This document shows positions 1 to 9,800 of a DNA stretch of 64,000 nucleotides, in pieces. The notes under the pieces were generated by a model that saw only the letters and a program-made list of their open reading frames with translations, had not been told where the DNA came from and did not search any database. How positions within the stretch are numbered: position 1 is the first letter of the stretch; the number at the start of each line of letters is the position of its first letter. The stretch comes from Clostridia bacterium (GTDB lineage Bacteria; Bacillota; Clostridia; Oscillospirales; RGIG577), in contig JAFWDJ010000011.1 in the NCBI GenBank assembly GCA_017513095.1, forward strand, positions 111,936-175,935, given 5' to 3'. A program made the position numbers and the translations under genes.

Positions 1-722
1 ACGGTTATCACCGTTTCAAAATACGGATTGCCGTACGCGGCAATGCTTGCGTTCTTTACGGAAAAGCCGCCGGTGCCCGCCGTTGAAAAGGCGTGCGTCA
101 CGCTGTCGAAAAGCGGCATTCCGCCGATTAAGAGAAGTACGATCTCGATTACCGTCAGCGCGATGTATATGGCGTAGATTATCTTCGCCGCGTCCCTCAT
201 TTTTGGCACTATCTTATCGACTACGGGGCCCGTAAGCTCCGCGCGCATAAGGTATATCGAGCGGTTGCCCGCGAGCGGTATTACGGCCATGACGAAGAAG
301 AGCACACCTATGCCGCCTATCCAGTGCGTAAAGCTGCGCCACAGAAGCATGCAGCGCGACAGTCCCTCGATGTTTTCAAGGATGCTTGCGCCCGTCGTGG
401 TAAAGCCGCTGACCGTCTCGAAAAGTGCATTCTCAAAGCGCGGTATCTCTCCGCTTATATAAAACGGCAGGCAGCCGATAACGGAGAGCACCACCCACGC
501 GAGCGCGACGATGGCAAAGCCCTCGCGCGCGTATATCACGCGGTTCTCGGGCTTCGTAAAGGTCAGAACGAAGCCGATGCCCGCCGCTACCGCCGCGGTG
601 ATGAAGAACTCGCGCCAGCCGCTCTCGCCGAAATACAGGGCGGAAAGCGCCGGAATTATGAGCATCGCGGCCTCGGCCAGCAGTATTTGTCCTATTGTGT
701 AAAAAACCATGCGTCGGTTCAT
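1..722 (-). CDS. trkH: TrkH/KtrB-type K+ transporter membrane subunit (C-terminus cut by window edge)
   Basis: Translating the minus strand from ATG 722 gives about 240 uninterrupted residues that run off the left edge. This is the ion-conducting membrane subunit of a Trk/Ktr potassium uptake system. Two selectivity-filter loops are visible, SGFTTTGAS near residue 107 and FSTAGTGGFS near residue 225, with hydrophobic helices between. The start has a good ribosome site (GAGGT, 8 nt upstream). The gene lies 21 bp downstream of trkA on the same strand, so the two are probably one operon, and TrkA would gate this channel by binding NAD(H) or ATP. Roughly half of a usual 450-480 residue TrkH is present. 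Confidence 0.88.
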   Translation of the reverse strand, partial: MNRRMVFYTIGQILLAEAAMLIIPALSALYFGESGWREFFITAAVAAGIGFVLTFTKPENRVIYAREGFAIVALAWVVLSVIGCLPFYISGEIPRFENALFETVSGFTTTGASILENIEGLSRCMLLWRSFTHWIGGIGVLFFVMAVIPLAGNRSIYLMRAELTGPVVDKIVPKMRDAAKIIYAIYIALTVIEIVLLLIGGMPLFDSVTHAFSTAGTGGFSVKNASIAAYGNPYFETVIT

Positions 723-743
723 TTCACGTTACCTCAAACGCTT

Positions 744-2114
744 TTACTTCAAAATGTCAAGAAGGTCGTTAAGTCCCGGATTCGTCGTTACCACGACGAC
801 GTTGTCGCCCTTCATTATGACGGTGTCGCCGCCGGGTATTATTATCTCGCTGCCGCGCGTTATGCACGCTATGAGTATGTTCTCTTTAAGCGAAAGCTTT
901 GAAAGCGGCACGCCCACGATGTCGGGCGACTGAGAGCGCACGGCAAATTCAAGCGCCTCTACCCTGCCGCCCGCAATGGAGTAGAGCGTTTCTACGTTCG
1001 AGCCTATCGAATTTTGCACCGCGCGCACGTACTGCGCCATCTGATTTGCCGTGATGTCGCGCGGGGACACGGCGCTTTCAAGCCCCGCCGCCGCAACGAG
1101 CCCCGAAAGAGAGGGGCGCGACACCTTCGCTATTACCTTGGGCACGTTTCGGCCCGTCGCGTACATCGCAATTATTATGTTCTCCTCGTCGGAGCCCGTG
1201 AGCGTCACAACGGCGTCGGTGTTGTCAATGCCCTCCTCGAGAAGCACCGACTGGTCCGTCGCGTCGCCGTTTATTATCATCGCCTTCGGCAGAAGCTCAC
1301 AAAGCTCCACCGCGCGCGCCTCATTCTGCTCGATTATCTTTACGTCGACGCCGATGGCAAGAAGCATCTGAGAAAGGTAGAACGATATGCGGCTGCCGCC
1401 GATCATCATAACGCTGCCCACCTCGCGCTTGAGCGCGCCGAGCACGCCGAAGAACGCCTCGAGATTCTTTCTCGACGCCGCGATGCGTATTATATCGCCG
1501 CTTCGCAGTATAAAGTCGCCCGAGGGGATGAATACGTCCTCGCCGCGCTGCACTATGCATATGAGCACCCTTGCGCCGACTTTTTTCGGAAGATCGCGAA
1601 GCTGCAGGCCGCTCAGTACCGAGTTTTCGCGCACCCGAAGTCCCACAAGCTCCGCGCGTCCGCCCGAGAACGTGTCAATGTCTATCGCCGAGGGAAAGCG
1701 AAGCATGCGAAAGAGCTCCCGCGCGGTAACGAGGTCGGGGTTTATGACCATGGAAAGGCCCAGCTCCTCGCGAATGAGCTGCACCTGGGAGTTGTACTCG
1801 GGATTTCTCACGCGCGCTATCGTATACTTCGCGCCGAGCTTCTTTGCGACGAGGCAGCACAAGAGATTCATCTCGTCGGAATTGGTGCAGGCTATGAGAA
1901 GATCGGCCGAGGGCACGCCGGCTTCGTTCTGCGTCGCAACGGTCGCGCCGTTGCCGCATACGCCCAATACGTCGAAGCTGTTCGTAATGTCCGTTACGAC
2001 GCGCCGCGACTTATCGACGAGGGTGACCCTATGATTTTCCTTTGCAAGCTGTTCCAAAAGCGCGGAGCCTATTTTCCCGCCGCCGACAACTACTATCTTC
2101 ACAAGCAACCACAT
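744..2114 (-). CDS. trkA: Trk system potassium uptake regulator TrkA
   Basis: Cytoplasmic gating subunit of the Trk/Ktr K+ transporter encoded next to it. The protein has two tandem RCK modules: an N-terminal Rossmann NAD-binding fold opening with KIVVVGGGKIG, a TrkA-C domain near residues 140-225, a second Rossmann half starting near VMMIGGSRIS (about residue 235) and a final TrkA-C domain. At about 450 residues it has the usual length of full TrkA. The start is uncertain: ATG 2114, TTG 2108 and GTG 2102 are all in frame, an AGTGGG ribosome site directly abuts 2114, and the Rossmann strand normally begins right at the N-terminus, which favours one of the two internal starts. It lies just upstream of trkH. 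Confidence 0.93.
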   Translation of the reverse strand: MWLLVKIVVVGGGKIGSALLEQLAKENHRVTLVDKSRRVVTDITNSFDVLGVCGNGATVATQNEAGVPSADLLIACTNSDEMNLLCCLVAKKLGAKYTIARVRNPEYNSQVQLIREELGLSMVINPDLVTARELFRMLRFPSAIDIDTFSGGRAELVGLRVRENSVLSGLQLRDLPKKVGARVLICIVQRGEDVFIPSGDFILRSGDIIRIAASRKNLEAFFGVLGALKREVGSVMMIGGSRISFYLSQMLLAIGVDVKIIEQNEARAVELCELLPKAMIINGDATDQSVLLEEGIDNTDAVVTLTGSDEENIIIAMYATGRNVPKVIAKVSRPSLSGLVAAAGLESAVSPRDITANQMAQYVRAVQNSIGSNVETLYSIAGGRVEALEFAVRSQSPDIVGVPLSKLSLKENILIACITRGSEIIIPGGDTVIMKGDNVVVVTTNPGLNDLLDILK

Positions 2115-2259
2115 CCCACTAAATTACTATCATAATATTTTACCATTTAATCGCGGCCGTGACAAGACGGGCGGAAAAAATTCGCGGATGAGCTGTGCGC
2201 TTAACTGAAATAACGGTTGATATGCCTTACACGCGGTATCGTGCGCTTTCTCTCATATA

Positions 2260-2288
2260 TTGACATTTGTTTGACAATGCTGTATCAA
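2260..2288 (+). promoter_or_regulatory. Sigma-A type promoter for the 70-aa Cys-rich protein
   Basis: TTGACA at 2260-2265, a 17-bp spacer and TATCAA at 2283-2288 lie about 50 bp before the start at 2336. The -35 box is a perfect match and the -10 box a partial one. Confidence 0.55.
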
Positions 2289-2335
2289 AATAAAAGACGA
2301 TAAACCGTTTCACTTTTCTGAAAGGAGGGCTTGCA

Positions 2336-2548
2336 ATGTCGATACTTCTCTATTTGCTGACGGTAGAGTACGAAGAAGAGCCGGAAAGAGACTGCGAAGA
2401 GAAGAAGGCGCTTCTCGAAGCTGAGGAGCGTGCGCGTGACCCTTGGCTGTTCTGCGACGAAATCTGTTGCGAATGCGAAAAAGAGACATTCGATTCCTGC
2501 GAATATGCCCTCAAAATGACGTACAACCGTTATTCCAACCCGATTTGA
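2336..2548 (+). CDS. Small acidic Cys-rich hypothetical protein
   Basis: Not recognised. It encodes 70 residues with a strong ribosome site (AAAGGAGGG, 6 nt before ATG) and its own promoter at 2260-2288, so it is probably a real gene. The N-terminal residues are hydrophobic (MSILLYLLTVEY), followed by a Glu/Lys-rich central stretch and a cluster of six cysteines including CDEICCEC, which could bind a metal. It stands alone on the plus strand between the trk genes and rpmE, both on the minus strand. No function is proposed. Confidence 0.6.
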   Translation: MSILLYLLTVEYEEEPERDCEEKKALLEAEERARDPWLFCDEICCECEKETFDSCEYALKMTYNRYSNPI

Positions 2549-2553
2549 CGCGC

Positions 2554-2584
2554 AAAAAACGGCGGGGGATTTTTCCCTCGCCGT
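2554..2584 (-). terminator. Rho-independent terminator of rpmE
   Basis: An ACGGCG/CGCCGT stem with GGGA/TCCC is followed on the minus strand by a run of six T (plus-strand A at 2554-2559). It lies just after the rpmE stop and may also end the converging small gene at 2336-2548. Confidence 0.7.
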
Positions 2585-2599
2585 CTTACGGTTATATTA

Positions 2600-2806
2600 T
2601 TATTTGCCTGCAAGATTAAATCTCTTATTGAACCTGTCTACGCGGCCGCCGCTGTCAACAAGCTTCTGCTTACCTGTATAGTAAGGATGGCACTTTGAAC
2701 ATACTTCCACTTTTATCTCGGGCTTAGTGGACATAGTCTCAATAACTTCACCGCATGCGCATTTGATAACTGCCTTCCCGTATTTCGGATGGATATCTGC
2801 TTTCAT
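2600..2806 (-). CDS. rpmE: 50S ribosomal protein L31 (zinc-binding form)
   Basis: A 68-residue ribosomal large-subunit protein that binds at the central protuberance and helps hold the subunits together. It begins [20 protein letters not shown] and keeps the metal cysteines (CAC near residue 16 and CSKCH near residue 36), so it is the zinc-containing C+ type and not the zinc-independent paralogue. A GGGGTGA ribosome site precedes ATG 2806. It is a single-gene unit with its own terminator at 2554-2584. Confidence 0.95.
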   Translation of the reverse strand: MKADIHPKYGKAVIKCACGEVIETMSTKPEIKVEVCSKCHPYYTGKQKLVDSGGRVDRFNKRFNLAGK

Positions 2807-2941
2807 TTTCAGTTCACCCCATTTCGAATATTAAATCGCTGTCTGATATAATACCACAACATTTTGCGAATTGCAATACCAAAACCTACATTTTTTAAAA
2901 TAAATGCGGCTTTGTATTATACTTTTTTCATAAAAGCCGCC

Positions 2942-3190
2942 TCAGCCGGTGTCTTTAAGCTCGCCGTACTTGTTTACGTATCTGTCAAGCTCGTCCTCAA
3001 GCTCGGCTATCCTCTGCTCGTCCTCTTTGATTTGGTCCTCGAGCTTCTCTATCTGTCTGTCGATGCTGTTTCGCGATATATACGTATACGACGGCTCAAT
3101 GTAGAGCTTCACCGACAGAAAGAACGCCGCGAAAAATACCGCAACTACTATTATGACCCACATGATGAAGCGGGCCACGCCCTTTTTCAT
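2942..3190 (-). CDS. Short membrane-anchored coiled-coil protein (FtsB/DivIC-like shape)
   Basis: 82 residues. Residues 7-28 form one transmembrane helix (FIMWVIIVVAVFFAAFFLSV), and residues 42-78 form a charged heptad-like coiled coil rich in Glu, Lys, Asp and Leu. This layout resembles the division proteins FtsB/DivIC, but the length and sequence do not settle it and the location does not suggest cell division. A strong GGAGGAG ribosome site precedes ATG 3190. It starts 25 bp after addA on the same strand, so it is probably the last gene of the addB-addA transcript. The function is unknown. Confidence 0.65.
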   Translation of the reverse strand: MKKGVARFIMWVIIVVAVFFAAFFLSVKLYIEPSYTYISRNSIDRQIEKLEDQIKEDEQRIAELEDELDRYVNKYGELKDTG

Positions 3191-3215
3191 TTTGATTTCT
3201 CCTCCTTTTTTGCCC

Positions 3216-6200
3216 TTACGCGCCGAAGCTTACAAGCCTGCCCGCGTAAAATCCGTAAACGTATACCTCGGCGCATTCAAGGCCGAACACCTCGGATACG
3301 GCTCTCTTGTATACGTCAAGCTGTCCCTTGTAGCGGCGCCGCAGAACGTCCTCGTCGCTCGTTTTGTCCGTTTTGAAGTCTATAAGCACCGCCGCGCCGT
3401 TTTCATCCTCGAAAAAGCAGTCGATAACGCCCTGCACCATTATATCGGCGCCGCCGGGCTCCACATCGTAAAAAAGGCTTGCGTCCGACGCCATGAAAAA
3501 CCGCTTCTCCCGATAGAGGGCGCGCGCGCGTTTCATGCGGGCGAAAATCTCCGTGCCGAAAAAGCGCATGAGCGCGCCGTAGTCGAGCATTTCTGCCTGA
3601 CGCGGCGTCATCCTGCCCGCCGCGGCAAAGGCTTCAGCCTGGGCTTTAAGCTCTTTTTCGCAATTCGTCTTTGAAAAATCGACAAGCTCCATGAAAAGAT
3701 GCATGGCCGTGCCGCGTTCGGCGGAGCCGTCCGCCTCGCCGTGCTTCCTTTTATAGAATTCCGGCGTTTTAAGCTCGCCCGCGTGCTTTATGTACATGGG
3801 CTGCTCGTACGGCTTTTCGACCTCCATAAGGCGTCCCTTTATCTCCGTCGCGGACAGCTTCTGGGGCACCGCGGCGTACTGCGCGAAGGGATACTCAAAA
3901 CAGAGCCTTTCGCGTATGAACGACGTATCGGGGACTTCGCCGTCCGCCGCCTCCTCGCCCGACGATGCGAAGGCAGGGCTTACCTCGCCCGCGTCCGACA
4001 GAAGCACAAACGAAAGCTCCCCGCCGCACGAGAGCGGCAAAGCTACACGGCTGCCCTCTGTGATCTCGCCCGCCTCGTATACTTTAAAGCCGCGCAAAAG
4101 AAGGTCGAGAAAGCTTTTCGCCTTCGTCGTAAAGTATCCGTTGTCCGCGGCCGAAAGCGTCCCCAAAAGTCCGGCGCTTTTCGCCGTATATTTGCCCGTG
4201 CCGATAAGGATGAGCTTTTCCATAGCCCGCGTCATGGCGACGTAGAGCGTTCGCATTTCCTCCGAAAAGGCGCGCCGTTCAAGCCGCTCCTTAAGCGCAA
4301 GCTTCGCCGCCGTGGGGTAGTAAATAAGCCTTTGGGCATCGAAAAAGTCGCAGCCGAGGCCGAGCTTTTCTTCAAACAGAACGGGCTCCGACAGATCCGT
4401 TGTATTGAACTTTTTGCCGAGACCCGCGACGATGCATACGGGAAATTCAAGGCCCTTCGACTTATGTATGCTCATTATCTTTACGGCGTCGGCGCCCTCG
4501 TCGACGCTCCCGGACGACTCTATTTCAATATTGTTCTCGATGAGATAATCAATATACAGAATAAATCCGAAAAGGCCGCTGTAATGCGACTGCTCGTAGT
4601 CGCAGGCTATCTTAAAAAGCGTCTGAAGCTTTTTTACCCTCGACGCGCCGCCGCGAAGACCCAAAAGCAGCGCCTTTACGGACGTGCTTTCGTAAATATG
4701 GTCAAGAAGCTCGGGCGCGGTCATGTCCTTCGACAAAAGCCTTGCTTTTTCGATATATCTTAACATATGCGCGCACTTTTTGCAACCCGCCCGCGCGTTT
4801 GCCCCGACGGCGTCATAAAGCGACATATCCGCGCCGCCGAGACGTATCGTCATTATCTCGTCGTCCGAGAAGTTGAATATAGGCGAACGCATTACCGCCG
4901 CGAGCGGTATGTCGAGCATCGGATTGTCTATTACCCGAAGGATCGACAGTATGAGAAGCACATCGGGGTCCGTAAAGAAGTCGTCCTTGCTTTGTGAGCT
5001 TACGGGGATTTGAAGCTCGGCAAACGTTTTCTCGTAGACCGCCGCGTACGGATTTACGGAGCGAAGCAGCACGGCGAAATCGCCGAAGGATGCCGGACGC
5101 GAGGTCTTTGATTTCGTGTCGAATACGGGAAATCCCTCATTGATTTTGGAAAGTATGAGCTTCGCCGCGAGTCTCGCCTCGCGTTCGGTCGAGCTTAACT
5201 CCTCCTCGTCGGCCCCGTCGCCGTCGCCGCCGTCTTTTCCCCCGTCCGCGTCCTTTTTTTCGGGCTGTATCAGGTAAAATTCCGTCGTATTGTCGGCCTC
5301 GGGCGCGTTATAGAGGTCGTTGTGGTATAGAAACTCGGCGCGCGTATATGAAAGCTCGCCCGCGTAAACGGACATTATCTCTGAGAATACGGCGTTTACG
5401 GCGTCTATGACCTGTGCGCGGCTTCTGAAGTTCGTCGAAAGCAGTATGAGCGCGTTTTCCTTTGCGTCCTGCTCCTTTGAAAATTTGGCGTACTTTTCAA
5501 GGAAAATCCTCGGATTTGCCTGCCTGAAGCCGTAAATGCTCTGCTTTACGTCGCCCACCATGAAGAGGTTTTTGCCCTCATCGCGCGAAAGCGCCTGAAA
5601 AATCAGCTCCTGTATGGTGTTTAAGTCCTGATATTCGTCTATGAATATCTGGCGGTAGCGTTTTGAGAGCGTTTTTGAAAGCTCCGTCTTTTTTATGGCT
5701 CCGTCTTCGTCGCGCTTGCAGAGAAGCGCCACGGCCGTATGCTCGAGATCGTTGAAATCGAGTATGCCCGCCGCCGTTTTCTCCTCGCCGTAATTCTTCG
5801 CAAACGCAAGGATGGCAAGCCTAAGGCCCCTTACCGCGGGCAGCATTCCTCTTATGTCCTCCGCAAGCGAAGCGCTCCTGTCCGTGAATATCTTATCGCA
5901 AAACGGCTTTAAGTCATCTTTCAGCACGTCGCGCACGTCTTTATACCTGTAATGCTTTGCCTCGTCGTCTTTTTTTCTGTCGATAGCAGGGAACTTCGGG
6001 AACTCGGCGCCGCAAAGCAGCTCATACGCCTCGTCCCAGGTAAGACAGCTTTTCGCAAGAGAACGAAGAAGACCTATCTCCCGCCCGAACGTCTGCGCGT
6101 ATTTTTCGTCGGCCGAATAGTCGGGCTCAAGATTTTCGTAAACAGAGAGATACGCCTCCGCCATAACGCGAAGCTTTATAAGAAGCTCCCGCCCGAAAAC

Positions 6201-6815
6201 ACTGTCCGAAAGGTCCGCGTCTTCGCCTATGTCGCAGGCATCCACGGCTCTGTCGAGCGCGTCTTCATAAAACGGCAGCGCGACGAGCTTTTCGTAAAGC
6301 GATAAAAGAAGCCGAGAAAAACGCTTGTCGCTGCTTTTTCTTACGAACATCTCACCCGCGCAAAGAAAATCCGCGTCGCCCTGTTCAAACAGCTCGTCGA
6401 GGGTGCGTGACATTACGCGCGCCTTCATTATGCGCGCCTCGTCGTCGGACGCTATTCTGAAATCGGGCGATACGCCCGCTTCGAAGAAGCACGAGCGGAT
6501 AAGGCGCTTGCAGAAGCTGTGTATCGTGCCTATGTCGGCCGAGTACACCATCGTGAGCTGACGGCGGATGTGGCTGTCTTCGGGGCGATTTAAATGCTCA
6601 TCATAGAGCGCCCTGTATATTTTGTCGCGCATACTTGCCGCCGCCGCGTTAGTGAACGTCGAGACGAGTATTTCGCTTACGTCGGCGCCGCCCTTTATCA
6701 TGCTAATGATGCGCTCGACGAGTACGGCAGTCTTGCCGCTGCCCGCCGCCGCCGATACGAGTATGCCTTCCGCGCGGGCGGTTATCGCGCGCCGTTGTTC
6801 TTTAGTCCACTCCAT
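3216..6815 (-). CDS. addA: ATP-dependent helicase/nuclease subunit A
   Basis: Large subunit of the AddAB helicase-nuclease, the Firmicute equivalent of RecBCD, which resects double-strand breaks for RecA-mediated repair. It has a UvrD-type helicase core: Walker A AAAGSGKT near residue 22, a DEYQD Walker B (usually DEFQD), and the late helicase motif YVAMTRAMEK. A C-terminal RecB-family nuclease domain follows, with GTAMH, then QGVIDC and IDFKTDK carrying the acidic/Lys catalytic set. At about 1200 residues it is normal for AddA. I chose ATG 6815 because the alternative GTG 6830 abuts the GGAGG ribosome site. The start lies inside the 3' end of addB, which suggests coupled translation. Confidence 0.94.
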   Translation of the reverse strand: MEWTKEQRRAITARAEGILVSAAAGSGKTAVLVERIISMIKGGADVSEILVSTFTNAAAASMRDKIYRALYDEHLNRPEDSHIRRQLTMVYSADIGTIHSFCKRLIRSCFFEAGVSPDFRIASDDEARIMKARVMSRTLDELFEQGDADFLCAGEMFVRKSSDKRFSRLLLSLYEKLVALPFYEDALDRAVDACDIGEDADLSDSVFGRELLIKLRVMAEAYLSVYENLEPDYSADEKYAQTFGREIGLLRSLAKSCLTWDEAYELLCGAEFPKFPAIDRKKDDEAKHYRYKDVRDVLKDDLKPFCDKIFTDRSASLAEDIRGMLPAVRGLRLAILAFAKNYGEEKTAAGILDFNDLEHTAVALLCKRDEDGAIKKTELSKTLSKRYRQIFIDEYQDLNTIQELIFQALSRDEGKNLFMVGDVKQSIYGFRQANPRIFLEKYAKFSKEQDAKENALILLSTNFRSRAQVIDAVNAVFSEIMSVYAGELSYTRAEFLYHNDLYNAPEADNTTEFYLIQPEKKDADGGKDGGDGDGADEEELSSTEREARLAAKLILSKINEGFPVFDTKSKTSRPASFGDFAVLLRSVNPYAAVYEKTFAELQIPVSSQSKDDFFTDPDVLLILSILRVIDNPMLDIPLAAVMRSPIFNFSDDEIMTIRLGGADMSLYDAVGANARAGCKKCAHMLRYIEKARLLSKDMTAPELLDHIYESTSVKALLLGLRGGASRVKKLQTLFKIACDYEQSHYSGLFGFILYIDYLIENNIEIESSGSVDEGADAVKIMSIHKSKGLEFPVCIVAGLGKKFNTTDLSEPVLFEEKLGLGCDFFDAQRLIYYPTAAKLALKERLERRAFSEEMRTLYVAMTRAMEKLILIGTGKYTAKSAGLLGTLSAADNGYFTTKAKSFLDLLLRGFKVYEAGEITEGSRVALPLSCGGELSFVLLSDAGEVSPAFASSGEEAADGEVPDTSFIRERLCFEYPFAQYAAVPQKLSATEIKGRLMEVEKPYEQPMYIKHAGELKTPEFYKRKHGEADGSAERGTAMHLFMELVDFSKTNCEKELKAQAEAFAAAGRMTPRQAEMLDYGALMRFFGTEIFARMKRARALYREKRFFMASDASLFYDVEPGGADIMVQGVIDCFFEDENGAAVLIDFKTDKTSDEDVLRRRYKGQLDVYKRAVSEVFGLECAEVYVYGFYAGRLVSFGA

Positions 6816-9800
6816 TTTGAAACTCGTCACCTCCGAACATTTCGAAAATCTCTTCCTTCCTTCGTTTGCGCAGCTTTCTCGTTTTGTTCCCCCTGTTCTT
6901 ATCGAAGCGGCAGACGCTTCTGTATTCGCAGTATTTGCAGTATACGAAGCCGCTCGCGTTCTCGTAGGGGTATATCTCTATGCTGCCCTCTTTTAGCGCG
7001 CCCGCCATCTCCGACACGATTTTTTTCACGCCCTTTTCTATCAGGGCGAACTGCTCACGCGTCGCCGTTGACGAACCATACTTAAAGCCGCCGCCTTTTT
7101 TGTACGCCACGGGTATATATTTCGAGGCGGAGCCCTTCTGCGGGTCGAGCGTGCTGTCCATCGCCGCTATAAGGCCGTATTCGCTTCGCACGAGGCCGTT
7201 TCGTCTGAACGCGTCGTCGCGCTTGGCTTTTACGGCCTCGTCGGAATCATTTTTCGAGGCCGGCACAATGGGCTCGAAGGCGTGAAAATAGAGCACACCC
7301 GCGGCCTGCGCGCCGCCCGTCTGCTTTTTATAATATTCAGTCACGGCGAAAAGATACAGAAGCATCTGAAGATTTAAGCCGTAGGCCACGTCGTTTAAGT
7401 CGAACTTCTTATTGCCCGTCTTATAGTCGATGACGCGAAGATACGTCACGCCGTTCTCCCTGAATATGTCTATCCTGTCCACGACGCCGAAAAGGCGCAC
7501 GCTTCGTGTTTCGCCGTCCGCAGCATACGCGGCGAGCGAGTCGTCCGTCACCTTGAATTCGAATTTTTCGGGCACGAAGCTCGACACACGAAGCTCTTCA
7601 AGAAGGTTTGCGATGATCGGGCGAAGGCTTCGCGTGAGGCGCGAGAAGAGATATTCAAAGCGGGCGGAGCGCTCGTCTATATAATATATCTCGGAGTTTA
7701 TATACTCCTTTACGCATTCGCCGATGAGCGCCTCCGTCTCCTCGTGCGTAAACTCGCCGAGGCTTCTTTTGCTCCTCATGATTTTATAGAAAAAGGCTTC
7801 CAATATATAATGGATGAACGTGCCCGTATCGGCGGGCGTAAAGTCCGAGCGTTCGGGCTTTTTTATGTTCAGGACGTAGTTCATAAAATACGAAAAACGG
7901 CATGAGGAGAATTTTTCAATGCGGCTGGCCGTAAGATATTCGTCCTTCTTTATCATCCTTTCGCGGTTCTCGCCGCGCCGTATCCGCGCCTCATTTGTCC
8001 CGGAGGCAAATTTAAGCGCGCCCGCCTCCCATTCGCGGTAACGCTCGTCCTTTGAAAGCACCCGTGACGCCTCCGAAAGCAGCGCACGGTCGTAAGCGCC
8101 GAGGCTTGAATTATCGGATATGCCGCCTATGATGAGCTCCTTCGCCCGCTCGGGCGAATAAAGCCTGTCCTTTATCGGGACGTTTCTTATTTTTACTGTC
8201 TTAAGCTGCGATATGCGCTCATACGCCCCCGAAAGCACGCGCGAGGGCGCGTTCTCATTGCCCGACGTCGGATACGTTATAAGCAGGGCGCGCGTAGGCG
8301 CGCAAAGCGCGCAGTAGACCAAAAACAGCTCGTAATTCGCGTTTTCGTACGCGCTTTTCGATATCTCCATGCCGAGACTTTTAAGCTCCTCGCGCTCGGC
8401 CTCGTCGAAAAGGCCTCCGCCGCTCTGTCCGGATCTCGGTATCTTCCCGTCGGACGCGCCGATTATCGCAACGTAGGGCGCGGACGGCGAGATAATGCGC
8501 TCGAACGACGAGAACGTCACGCAGTCGGCCGTCGGCGGCAGGGAGCCTAACTTATGCTCGGAGAGCGCGGCTTTGAATAGCTTCGCGAACTCTCCCGCCG
8601 TGCACGGCGCGTCCGAAAGCAGCGCCGCCATTTCGTCGAGCGTATCTATAATCGTGTTGTATATCCTCATGTATTCGTCGGAGCGCCGTAAGTCCCCCGC
8701 GTCGGCATAGGCGCGCGCCGTATTCTCAATCGCGCCCGAAAAGCCCGACTCCGTCATGAACTCAAATACGGCCTCCGCGGTCTTTTCATACGTTACGCTG
8801 CCCGACACTGCCTTTTGAAGCTTTGAAAAGGGCTCCATAACACGGCGTCTTATCTCCTCCAGGCGCGCAGTCTCGGCCTTTCCGCGTTCGGCCTCCCCGT
8901 CGTTTTTATATCCGCGCCTTGAGAGCGGATTTTTCGTAAACGGCTTTAAAAGATTCTGCCCCGAGACGCCCCACATGAGGACGTAATTTTCAAGGCAGCA
9001 TATCTCCTCGTGAGTATAGTCGCCCATGCCGAGCTTTAAGCACGAGAAAAGCTCGCCGTATGAAAGCTTATGCGACGCCGCCGAAAGCGCCGAAAGAAGC
9101 GCGCGCGCCGGAGCCATTTCGGCAACACTCTCTTTTTTGTCGGCGTAAAGCGGTATCGAATGCTTTAAGAACGCCGAGCTTACCGCAAGCTCGTAATCGC
9201 TTATATCGGCGGCAAGTATAAGAAAGTCGGAATACCGCGCGCCGCTCTGCACGAGCGCCGATATCCTGTCGCAGACGTACTCGGCCTCGCTTTGTACGTC
9301 GTCGGCCGCGGCGACGAAAATTTCGCCTGCGTCGCCCTCGTATGCGCTCTTTTGGCCCGTAAGAAAGGCATCCGACAAAAATTCAAGCGAAGGCGCCCTG
9401 TTTTTCACCTTCGCGACAGAAACGATCCCGGGCGTCCTGTCGTATCGCTCGAAAAGAGCGCAGAGCTTTTCCTTAGTATGGCGCGTCATTGATAAAAGCT
9501 CGTTATTTTTATGCCTTTCGTCGTATGAAAGGGCTACGCTCACGTCTTCGCAAAGGCGGAATATCTCCTCCAAAACGAGATACTCCTGCGGAGTGAAGCC
9601 GAAGAAGGCATCTATATAGAACACCTCGTCAAGCGTTTCGAGCGATGACAAAAGGCGCGCAAGGCGCGTAAGGTCGTCCGCCGGATCGGCGTATGCCCTG
9701 CCCAGGATGGCATCGTAGGCGGAGTAAATGAGCGCCGTGTCTGAAAGCTTTTCCCTTATGCGCTCGTTTTCACATATTTCCCTTGTGTGAAGGAGTCTTT

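Noticed and set aside
1014..2135. A 373-codon plus-strand frame opposite trkA
   Set aside because: It mirrors trkA in GC-rich codons, has no ribosome site and yields Arg/His-rich sequence unlike a real protein. The same holds for the long frames opposite addA, groL, the OYEs and the LRR genes.
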